Part shown: one piece after another, positions 33,806 to 41,897 of the stretch
Layout of the letters: each line of letters opens with the position of its first letter
How positions within the stretch are numbered: position 1 is the first letter of the stretch
Source of the DNA: Haplosporangium gracile
Taxonomy: Eukaryota; Mortierellomycota; Mortierellomycetes; Mortierellales; Mortierellaceae
Direction: 5' to 3'
DNA: 41,897 nucleotides
Assembly (NCBI GenBank): GCA_015499985.1
Contig: JAAAUF010000124.1
Span: 1 to 41,897 of the forward strand
Made by a program: the position numbers and the translations under genes
Notes under the pieces: generated by a model
What the model was told of the DNA's origin: nothing
The model's input: only the letters and a program-made list of their open reading frames with translations
The model's database searches: none

Positions 33806-36497
33806 CACCTTCATTTTTTTTTTTTTTTGAATTGAATTGAATTAAATTGAATGGGCGCTTGCTTGTCCACTCTTTCCTTCTTTTGTTCGTTCATTCATGC
33901 TCCTTCTCCATGTGTGGTTGTGCTTATTTATGTATGTCTCTGTGTGTCTGTTTATGCCTCATATTTTGTGTTTGTTTGATGACAATTAGGGGAGGAGGAG
34001 GAGGAAGAAAAAGGATCTTTTTCTTTTCTTCTATTTGTTTGTTCATTTCCACAATGCATTCAACCATCGCATCGATAAACATAAAAAGACGTGTCCAGAT
34101 CGTCCTCCAACAGACACAGAAGAAAAAGAGAGACCTTTTGTGTACTTTTTTTTTTTTTCTCGTTGCACGACCATGATCGGGGTGGGACAACGTGATGGAA
34201 CCAACCAACCCCTCCTGCAGGCACAGTTAACTCATCCACACTCACACACACAAACGATCACCCGCTCAACCGAAATCAAACAAAGGAAAGAAATACATGC
34301 TGCCGTAAACGTGTCTGTCGGCATAGAAAAAAATTACAAAAAAAAAAAAAAAATAGTAAAATACAGCTCCCAATTCGTACCATTGCCATACATAAAAAAT
34401 CACAATCATACTGGATACACTAAGACATATCTTCTTCCAAGCTGGATATTTGATTCTCCTTCTCTTCGTGCAGCCTGCTGTCAGAACAAACATATCTGAA
34501 GGGCGAGTATGGGCACTATTTTTTGCATACCCTGGTTCACCATGGATGGATGGATGCCTTTTTTCACACATAACTCTCCCTCACGTCTGTCTAGTGTCCT
34601 TTTGCACTCTTTTTTCTATTAGCATCCTTTTCTGCGCCATCAAATAAAAAGAAAAACGAGAGCGTTATTCTCCGGACACTCAGGTAACGGTCGAGAGAGG
34701 ATAGGTAACTTAAAAGTAGAAAAGGAAATAAAAAACATCAGCAGCAAACGATAGAAGGACACTAACCCATCTCTTTTTTTTTTTTTTTTTTTTTTGCCCC
34801 TTTCGTTTTGGTTTTTTTTATGTTTTTTTTTTTTTTGCCCCTTGACTGTTGTGTTTGATTAGGGTTTTATTAGTTGACCAAGATGCGTGCGTGCTGTATG
34901 TGTTTATTTGTTGTGTGTTTTGCGAAAAGAGGGAGTGGAGAAAGAAAAGAAAAACAAGCTCTACACCCGTTACGGGCAACTACTGGTCCTCCTTCTCCTT
35001 TATCCCGATCCTAACGGTCAAGGTTAAAGATGCTCACCGGATTTATTCCGTCCCCAATTTTGCGTTTGTACGGGGACAAGGCAAGTTAGGAGAGTAGAGG
35101 AGAAGGAGGGAGGCGGGAGGATGGAGAGGAACATGAAGAGTTGTGAGCATCGAAGACAAAGAACGCTAAAAGCTTGAGAGGATATGACTTGACAGAGAAA
35201 CAACGCCCAACCAACTACTTTGGAGCAGCTACAACAAATACACAGACAGACGGATGGACATACCAACAGGTTGTGCAAGGATCATCAACATGTTCGCAAA
35301 TGAAAACAGGGTAATAAAGAAATGAACACCATCTTGCCTTTTCCGAGGAAGTGTAACATCCTCTTTGGTGTTACTACGACGACCATTCATCCATGTGCAA
35401 TGGGAATTATAGATTTTGTTGATACGCTGGATAAAGATTTTCTTTTTCCGAGAGGCGATGTTTTTATTACTTAAGAAATTGATGCATGGGCAACCATTTT
35501 GTCGTAGTCGTTGTTTATCCGTCTCCTAGTCGGGGGACAAAGCCTTTTCATTCATTTACTTGTGTACTTGCTTACTTGCAGGAAAACTGGAAGAACAAAA
35601 GAATACGGAAACTGAATAGCCGGTGAGAGGATGAAGAGAGGACAACAGCAAATAGCATGCACATAAGATTACATTAGCATGCTTCACAGTGGCGAGCTCT
35701 CATAAATAGAATGGTGTAACAAACACCTCTTCCTGACCCATGGTACTCCCATTCCCACTTTCAGCTCCGAAAAAGACACTATAATTGCCAATGAGTAAAG
35801 TAAAGATAGGATCGATCGTCAATTGTTGTTGTGGGCGTCTTGACGTTTTGAAAACAAGGGGTCCTTTGGAGAAGATGTACACTTGTAAGCATGCGAAAAC
35901 ACGAGTTGTATTACAAAAACTACCAGACCCTGCAGACAAATTTGATGATTGATGAAAAGGTGCTACAGTCATCATGTGTGCAATGTATGCTGTGCTTGGT
36001 ATTCCCACTAACCGTGTCAGGAGTAACTCCACTTTCTTGCTAATTGTTTTCTAAAGTGTTGCCGTAGGCTGAGGGATTTTTTGTTGGCAATCAAGACGCC
36101 TACAAATGCCTCTTGATACGATGACAGGACACCTTGAGAAGACGCGTTTCTAATTTATTGGCGCGTTGAGAATGAACATCGAGTCGATCTATCCATCTAC
36201 ACACCTACCTACCTAACACACAAGAACGGATATGAATGACGCGCTTTTATATTTCTGTTAATTCTCTTCGCACACATATAGACCCAGGTGGTCCAGGATC
36301 CGTTCAGGTGCGATCAATTTGACACTTACGGTTTACTCCATGGACATTCCGATCGAAACTCTGTGGCCACCTAACTAAATATCAGCAACATATAAGAGAT
36401 ACAACTCTCGGCCACAAGGATGACGCCACACTCCCCTTTTAGAGTGTTCGCTTTTCTCACATCCTCATTCCATTCATAATCATTCACAAAAAGTAAC
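32934..36497. other. 3.5-kb spacer upstream of the monooxygenase gene
   Basis: The first 250 bp are purine-rich on the plus strand (leader/promoter of the monooxygenase). A TTTCAC/TTTTCAC minisatellite lies at 33677-33811. Long T runs occur at 33817-33828, 34147-34160 and 34772-34794, with an A run near 34339-34353. An open frame at 35700-36032 (minus, 110 codons) has a partly protein-like C-terminus but no recognisable domain. Nothing else is supported. The last 70 bp form the pyrimidine-rich leader of the Dabb gene. Confidence 0.4.
33677..33811. repeat. TTTCAC / TTTTCAC minisatellite
   Basis: About 135 bp of head-to-tail 6-bp (CTTTCA) and 7-bp (CTTTTCA) units in mixed order, on the plus strand, 0.75 kb upstream of the monooxygenase start. 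It is followed directly by a T run and AATTG repeats. Confidence 0.95.
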
Positions 36498-37062
36498 ATG
36501 GCCATCCTTCACACAGGTAAACACCCCTTCGGCACCAAAAAGCAACAACTCGGGATCCACTGATAAAGCGACATTGTCACACATGAATTTTCAAAGAAAA
36601 AGCGCCATTCCCACTCGTATCTGCTAATATATATTTCCATTATCATTTTCTCTTAATAGTTTTGTTCAAGCTCAAGGAGGATTCTTCAGACGAGAAGGTA
36701 AAGGAGATGATGATTGCCATTGCCGCCTTCCAGAACCAGCTCCCCGAGCTCATCCAGTCCATGCACTCTGGTGTCGACAAGTCTGCCCAATCCCAGGGCT
36801 TTAGCTACTGTAAGCTCCTCCCTTACATCTCTTTACGCCGTCCTTCATATACCGGTGCAACTATCCACACTCAACTTAACACGACTTTCCTTCATGTATT
36901 GAATGAATTGCAATAGCATTCACGATGATCTTCAACAACAAGCAAGATTTGGATACCTACATTGCCTCGGAGGCACACACCCAGTTTGCGCAAACGATCG
37001 GATACCCTCTCATCAAGGACGCAATCGTCGTCGACTATGAAATCCCCGGGTCCAAGTTCTAA
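36498..37062 (+). CDS. Dabb (stress-responsive A/B barrel) domain protein
   Basis: Three exons: 36498-36516, 36660-36809 and 36917-37062, giving 104 aa. Introns have GTAAAC/TAG and GTAAGC/TAG ends, and the first coding exon is only 19 nt. The protein reads MAILHTVLFKLKEDSSDEKV, then a helix (MMIAIAAFQNQLPELI), FSYSFTMIFNNKQDLDTYI, a short helix with HTQFAQ, and ends VDYEIPGSKF. Length, the N-terminal HTVLFKLK strand, the FTMIF strand and the late valine/aspartate strand fit Dabb dimeric barrels. Known: members include plant stress-induced proteins and some polyketide cyclases; many have no proven reaction. No targeting signal is present. It converges on the TMEM70-like gene with 186 bp between stop codons. 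Confidence 0.85.
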
Positions 37063-37248
37063 ATCAGTTGTCCGTGTTGAAACGAAGGAGGCTCACTCAT
37101 CATGATCACTTGACGGGGTCTCGTGAGAAAACGGGATCCAGACAGACCACAAGGGTTGAGTAATCCAGCAGGAAGCATAAAGACAATAGTGATGATGCTT
37201 TTTTAGATTTGTTAATATAAAAATGACAAAGATGCGAAAAAAGGGTGT

Positions 37249-38302
37249 CTATGACTGTTGCTGCTGTTGCTGTTTGCTCTCAAAAGCCTTCCTCTTCAAT
37301 TGCTCAATGCGATCCGACATGCCCTCCGTCACAGGTGCCTTGACAGTCGTCTGTGCTGCTCCAGTTTCCTGACCAGAGGAAGCAGCAGTAGCATGAGCGC
37401 TCGTCAATCCAGCAACAGTCCTGTTTGCAGCAGATCGAGGACCCACTCCTGCTCCTGTTGTCAAATGCTGGTTATGTTGGATCTCTGCCATGATAGTCCT
37501 GAGGGGTTCATCCTCCGCCAACTCAGAGTGGAGATAGAACCGCTTCTTCAACTGATTACCCTCCGAGAGGATCCTGCCACGTCCATCGCGAACAGTAGAA
37601 GCCTGACCGGCGCGGATCCTGATGGTCGAGAAGGGTGCTGAGCTAGGTTCGAGATCAGAGACCTTGACGGTAGTGATCCGCTTACCACCCCAGAAAGAGA
37701 GTGTCTCGAAGGAGACTGGTGTTGAGCGGGTGACTGTAATAGAGGCGGGGTCCTCAGTAGGCGATCCTGTAGGATTGGGAAGAGTGATCTTGCGGACGTA
37801 AGATCCCAAGCACCATTGCACCAGTGCTGTTGAAGACCCACTCGTTGCCACCGCTATCAATTTCATAATAGAAGAAAAAGAATGTTAGTGAAATGGGTCC
37901 TGTGCGTGAACAATAACCACACGAGGAAAGGCGGATCAAATCTACGCTACCAGCGACGGCAAGACCTCCACGCATGCCATTTGAGATTCCAGCGTCGAGG
38001 AGAAAGATGAATGGACAGAGAGCAATGGTGGCACCCAAGGACGAGACCGAGAACAGCTTCAGACGCTTGGCAGTCTGGGAGAAAGGTCCTTCATAGATAG
38101 ATAGCTGGCTGTCTGTATGGTGTGGAGAAGGTGTGGGTGTCTGTTGTTGTTCTGGAGGAGGGACGGCAGCGGGTGATCCGACGACGGGGAGTTGACCGTA
38201 GTGTGCGCGGTGGAGAACTGAAATTGCGGAGGGTGCGATGGTCTTTGTTGCATGCAGGAGTCCGATGGAGCGGACGGCACATCCTGATCGAACGAGAAGC
38301 AT
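37249..38302 (-). CDS. TMEM70-like mitochondrial inner-membrane protein
   Basis: Two exons: 38302-37951 and 37853-37249 (intron GTAGCG/TAG, 97 nt), giving 318 aa. The N-terminus has arginines and no early acidic residues (MLLVRSGCAVRSIGLLHATK), as in a mitochondrial presequence. After a Pro/Gln-rich linker comes SIYEGPFSQTAKRLKLFSVSS, then two hydrophobic segments (about 85-110 and 114-138) with little between them. WCLGSYVRKITL follows, and then a matrix-side beta-rich part (FETLSFWGGKRITTVKVSDLEP). This hairpin layout is that of the TMEM70/TMEM186/TMEM223 family; in animals TMEM70 helps assemble ATP synthase. Which member this matches cannot be decided here. The C-terminus has a Gln run. 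It is divergent from ARPC2, with 227 bp between start codons. Confidence 0.65.
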
Positions 38303-38529
38303 GGCTGAATCTAGGGGGTTGGTGGTAAAGAATGAGTGCGCACAATATCATGCGGAGGAGGATCGGAGGGCTTGACTCTCTTGTGGGTGTCTAAGCCTTA
38401 GCTTTCAGGCCGAAAATGCATCAGTGATAAATTTGGAATTGCGGCGCCTCGCCTTATGCTTTCTCGTTTTTCCAGCACTCCTCCCTCTTTCCTCGACCAC
38501 TACTCTTCCATCCTTCACCCTCTACAGCA
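38303..38529. promoter_or_regulatory. Short bidirectional promoter, TMEM70-like / ARPC2
   Basis: 227 bp separate the two start codons, so both core promoters must fit here or overlap. The ARPC2 side is strongly pyrimidine-rich (38460-38525, CTCC and CTTC blocks). No TATA box stands out. Confidence 0.5.
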
Positions 38530-39817
38530 ATGATGTTCCTGGAGTACCATAACAATATCATCGAAGATATCCTCGTCAGGCTATTCTACAAGTAACAAAG
38601 AGAGCATATCTTCAGCCCGCACTCTTCCTTTCACCTCGACCTCCTTTGTCCAAGAACGCACGGCCTAGCTAACTTACACACTGCATTATTAATATCTGCG
38701 AATGCATTTCACAAAACAGGTTCCAACGACCAAAACCGCTCGACATGACGTTCAACGACTTTTCAGGCATCTCCTACCACCTCTCGACACCCGACGAAGA
38801 CAAACTCGACCAATTAAGGCTTTCTATGCATTGGGATTGCTGGGCGCAGTTGGTCCAATATGGTGCAATGGATGTCCTTGAGCGAGAGTATGGGCCGTGG
38901 ATTTGCTACGCCACCGGAGGAAGAGTACGACTTTACACTGGAGTTCAATGTCGAAGAACTCGTCGGCGATAACCACCCAGGTACGCATACACATACACGG
39001 ATGTGCTTTCTCTTATTACTTGATGCATTGATAACAAAAAGCAAGTGGCACACTTTGTTATTATTCGCCACACCACAAAAAATATAATAGAGAAAGTAAT
39101 AAGAAACGTAGCCGGCGCCTTTGAACGAGCCTTTGCAGCACAAGCAGAAGTCAAGGAAGAAAACGACCCCAACTTTGACCCCAACGCTATCGAATTCATA
39201 AGGATCGATCCGCACCGCGACGAGAGGATGTATATCCGGCACCACCGAGACTACACCACCATAATAATCGGGATTGCGCTGGATGACCTTGATGAGATTG
39301 ATAGAATGTTTGTGAAATTGACGTTTGAAGAGTTGAAGCATCGATCGCGTCTGCCGTACTATTGCAACAGTTCGCCGATGGTCGTCCACGCCAAGGTGGA
39401 GCCTCCGCCTGAGATTCACCATTTAGAAGAGGTTGAGCTGGATAGCAGCCGTTGTCGCGCGTACATCACCTTTTGTACGTCATGTTGTTATTTAGTCAAT
39501 GCTATTTTATTTGCTTTCCCTCTGTGTTGTTTGTCAAAGTCATTGGCTGACATTTTTATGTTTCTTTTACTTCCTGTTTCCGATGCAATGTAGTGCTACA
39601 GCCGAGATTGATTGTGACCAAGGAACAACGCGACTATATCATCTCACAGCGGATGATCTTTCGAGACTACCTGCAATATCACATCAAATACACCGAGGGT
39701 TTCCTAAACATGTGGATGCGACGCCGTTTCAACGACCATATCAAAAGTTTGGATCGTACCAGCAAAGATTATGTGCCACCTGCAAGGCTACCAAGTCGCT
39801 TTCGGAGGGCTGAATAA
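38530..39817 (+). CDS. arpc2: ARPC2, Arp2/3 complex p34 subunit (apparent 1-nt frameshift)
   Basis: Exons: 38530-38591, 38720-38980, 39046-39474 and 39594-39817, about 324 aa if one extra base is ignored. Known: ARPC2 with ARPC4 forms the core of the Arp2/3 actin-branching complex. Matching blocks are MFLEYHNNIIEDIL at the start, DMTFNDFSGISYHLSTP, LVQYGAMDVLEREYGP, PPEEEYDFTLEF, AFERAF, MYIRHHRDYTTIIIG, FEELKHRSR, the ITF strand before LLQPRL, and FRDYLQYHIKYTEGFLNMWMR near the end. Within exon 2 the frame used up to EREYGPW (to about 38900) is not the frame used from TPPEEEYDF (from about 38908). No intron fits, so one surplus base is present. Intron 2 needs a CAAG acceptor, which is unusual. 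AATAAA overlaps the stop at 39813, with a second copy at 39822. Confidence 0.88.
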
Positions 39818-40085
39818 AAATAATAAAGGTCTGCTTAAATCCTGTTTTATTTGTTCCATATTTCTGTGTATGTGTATCCTGTAAAAAGCGTGGATTGGAA
39901 CGTAGGCTTCCTGCATATATTCGTCTCCTTAGACCTACACGAACACCAGAGAAAAAGTAGATGTGTTAATATGCAAACGACAATAATGGAAAAATATAGA
40001 CCGATTTGCGATCCCACGGCTTTGATGATTGCGTCAAGTGCAATAGGATGGAGAGGACTATTACGTAGGATGAAAAAAAGCAATT

Positions 40086-41296
40086 TTAAAGATCGGCGCG
40101 AACCTCAAGCTCTCCTGACTTGACGATGGTAATGGCCTTCTTGGGGCGGTCGTTCCTGCCAGTCTCGGTCTTCTCGATCCTAGTGACAACTTCCATGCCC
40201 TCGATAACCTTGCCAAACACAACGTGGCGACCATCCAACCAATCGGTCTTGATGGTTGTGATGAAGAACTATAATAATGATAGTAACAATGTCATGCGAC
40301 CAACATGCAACGCCATCGATCAGTTTTCTTCATTCCTTTGAGCCCACATTTCTATTTGCGCAGAAAGCAGAGCCGAGTAAAATCGATATAACGACTGTAA
40401 CATGTCCTTGTCTCGATGATCATACCTGGGATCCGTTGGTGTTCTCGCCGGCGTTGGCCATGGAGACGATACCGGGACCGGTGTGGTGGAGGTCGAAGTT
40501 CTCGTCCTCGAACTGCTCGCCGTAAATAGATCTGCCTCCAGTTCCATCGCCACGAGTGAAGTCACCCTATGAAAAATTAAAAGTGCCGAATAAATGCAGT
40601 AAGTTTTTCATGTCCGTTGCACACATTGTTAAAAGGAAACGAGAAAGGGAAAAGACTTACTCCTTGAATCATGAACTCCTATATGAACGAAATGAACAGA
40701 CGAAAATAGATACGAAATTGCATTAGATGGTAGAAAAGAATGGGGTATCTGCATTTGGAGCATCAGTCAACGCCATCGCATGTTATTTCTTTTCGACAAG
40801 AGGGGTTGAGCCAGATTTAGTTACCTCGATGACACGGTGGAAGGACGAGCCCTGGTAGCCGTAGCCATGGGTGCCCTTGGCGAGCTCAAGGAAGTTCTTG
40901 GCGGTCTTGGGGACATCCTGAGAACAAGAAAGAGGAAAAAGGAAAGAATCAATTGGCTGGTTTTGTGTGGCTGCACTGTGGAGAACATACTCCATGGGTA
41001 TGTGGGTGCTATTTCATCTCTGAAGTCCTGACGTACCTTTCCGTAGAGACCGATGACGATGCGTCCAAGATCGTTGTCGCCCTCCTTGATATCAAAGTAG
41101 ACTAGTTTTGTGGTTGTAGGAATAAATAAGAAGGAAGGATGAGTTGAACTGTGACTAAACTCCATGCGCACAAAAGGTCGGAGATGAGCTGGGTGGTCGT
41201 TTTGTTACCCTTGCTGGTGACAGTGGGGTCGGCCTGGACAGAGACGGCGAGAGCGACGGCGGCGACGACGAAGGCGAGAGTGCGCTTGAAAACCAT
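40086..41296 (-). CDS. Cyclophilin B-type peptidyl-prolyl isomerase, secretory pathway
   Basis: Six exons: 41296-41209, 41101-41037, 40917-40825, 40678-40661 (18 nt), 40566-40426 and 40268-40086, giving 195 aa. The signal peptide is [22 protein letters not shown] (residues 1-22), so the mature enzyme starts near Asp23 and enters the ER. Known reaction: cis-trans isomerisation of Xaa-Pro bonds during folding. The active-site blocks are complete: [17 protein letters not shown] (Arg, Phe, Met, Gln), [17 protein letters not shown] and [14 protein letters not shown] (Trp and His). Length is normal for CypB. The C-terminus ELEVRADL has no standard HDEL/KDEL, so retention is uncertain. It converges on ARPC2 with about 268 bp between stop codons. 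Confidence 0.93.
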
Positions 41297-41897
41297 GGTG
41301 AGGATGATGGGTTGAATGAAGGGTTGTGTAGAAGGGGAGGGGGAAGGGAAAGGGTGAAGAGAGTGAAGGGAACAGAGGAGAGAGAGCGACAAAGATAAAA
41401 CAACGTGTGGGGCGATTATTTTTTTGCTGACTTTGGCACCTTCCCATTCGAGGACGGGGAGTAGAGTGGGTGAAAATGGCAAAGGGGAAGCCCTTAAGTA
41501 TGAAATATGAAAAATGAAACGGCCGTTGAGGGAAGAATCGATGTGTGGGCGATAAGGAAACATTATTAAAACTGATTAAGGAACAAACGCAGGCAAACGG
41601 AGCTGATCACTGATAAAGCGCTTTATCAGCGATCAATCAGTGATCAATGCGATGAAAGGCCCTTTTCGTCTTCTCCTTATAGTCAACTCCAACTAGACTA
41701 CGCTCCCCGGTGTCCTTTCCTTTACTTCTACTTGAACACAAGAACAGACGGCGACTCTTTCTTTTCCCGCGATATGGACACGGGTAGTAGAGGGATCAGT
41801 CTGAAAAAAAAGCATTGATGGGACACACGTTTGTTGTTACACACGCCGTGGCTTTTCTTGCTTACCATTGGATCTGCTACCGTCCCTTGCTCTCTCC
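41297..41897. promoter_or_regulatory. Upstream region of the cyclophilin B gene
   Basis: The first 100 bp are purine-rich on the plus strand (pyrimidine-rich leader of the gene). A strong palindrome lies at 41604-41635. To the right the sequence is mixed. A GTAAGC donor-like site on the minus strand near 41865 could mark an exon of another gene that leaves the window, but nothing can be translated with confidence. Confidence 0.5.
41604..41635. promoter_or_regulatory. Perfect 20-bp palindrome within a 32-bp inverted repeat
   Basis: CTGATAAAGCGCTTTATCAG (41610-41629) equals its own reverse complement. It extends to 32 bp with one mismatched pair and TGATC/GATCA ends. It carries two GATAA motifs in opposite orientation and lies about 310 bp upstream of the cyclophilin B start. 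It could be a dimeric factor site or a hairpin. Confidence 0.7.

Noticed and set aside
33672..33830. CRISPR-like array
   Set aside because: The units are 6-7 bp with no spacers, in a eukaryotic genome; it is a minisatellite.
35700..36032. 110-codon minus-strand frame with a plausible C-terminus
   Set aside because: No recognised domain, no supporting exons and no clear leader; it could be chance or a relic, so it is not listed as a gene.
41800..41897. 5' or internal exon of another minus-strand gene at the right edge
   Set aside because: Only a donor-like GTAAGC at 41865 is visible; no frame can be chosen.
1..41897. Transposons, tRNAs, 5S rRNA or a secondary-metabolite cluster
   Set aside because: No reverse transcriptase, transposase or terminal repeats, no B-box-type GGTTCGANTCC and no 5S core were seen. 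One FAD monooxygenase alone does not make a cluster.

Overview
The window looks like nuclear DNA of a filamentous fungus, most likely an early-diverging lineage such as Mortierellomycota (Mortierella sensu lato). This rests on a fungal-type 5.8S/28S rDNA at the left edge, protein genes with many short GT-AG introns, long CAG/CAA-coded glutamine runs in regulatory proteins, and gene content such as a GT49 glycosyltransferase and a tandem hot-dog thioesterase. The lineage is an inference from gene style; nothing was searched. I see no bacterial operon, CRISPR array, tRNA, virus or intact transposon.

Left edge (1-1440): a minus-strand rDNA piece with the 5' part of 28S, ITS2, a full 5.8S and part of ITS1. 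It stops inside ITS1 with no 18S and gives way within about 200 bp to a protein gene. From 1.6 to 7.3 kb is a very large Byr4/Bfa1-like gene (GAP scaffold of mitotic exit/septation). A divergent acyl-CoA thioesterase gene (8.6-11.6 kb) converges on a GT49-type glycosyltransferase (11.8-14.3 kb).

Middle: three minus-strand genes code for a coiled-coil Q-rich unknown protein (15.0-16.2 kb), a GATA-type zinc-finger Q-rich nuclear protein (16.6-19.8 kb) and a doubtful Ser/Thr/Pro-rich ORF (20.8-21.6 kb). A Crz1-like C2H2 factor follows (23.0-24.8 kb), interrupted by a 100-N assembly gap whose flanks are the same 55 bp. About 5.7 kb without a convincing gene follows (24.8-30.5 kb).

Right: an FAD-dependent monooxygenase split into seven exons, two of them only 11 and 16 nt (30.5-32.9 kb). 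Then come about 3.5 kb of simple-sequence-rich spacer and a compact block of housekeeping genes: a Dabb stress-barrel protein, a TMEM70-like mitochondrial membrane protein, ARPC2 (Arp2/3 subunit, with an apparent 1-nt frameshift) and an ER cyclophilin B. The genes belong to unrelated pathways (cell-cycle exit, lipid-CoA hydrolysis, glycosylation, transcription, actin branching, ER folding); nothing suggests a biosynthetic cluster.

Exon structures were built by hand from splice consensus, reading-frame phase and remembered family motifs. All intron phases close, apart from the one frameshift in ARPC2. I did not find a convincing new biological system. The items most worth checking are the micro-exons, the probable GC-AG intron, the rDNA boundary, the artefactual gap and the ARPC2 frameshift.
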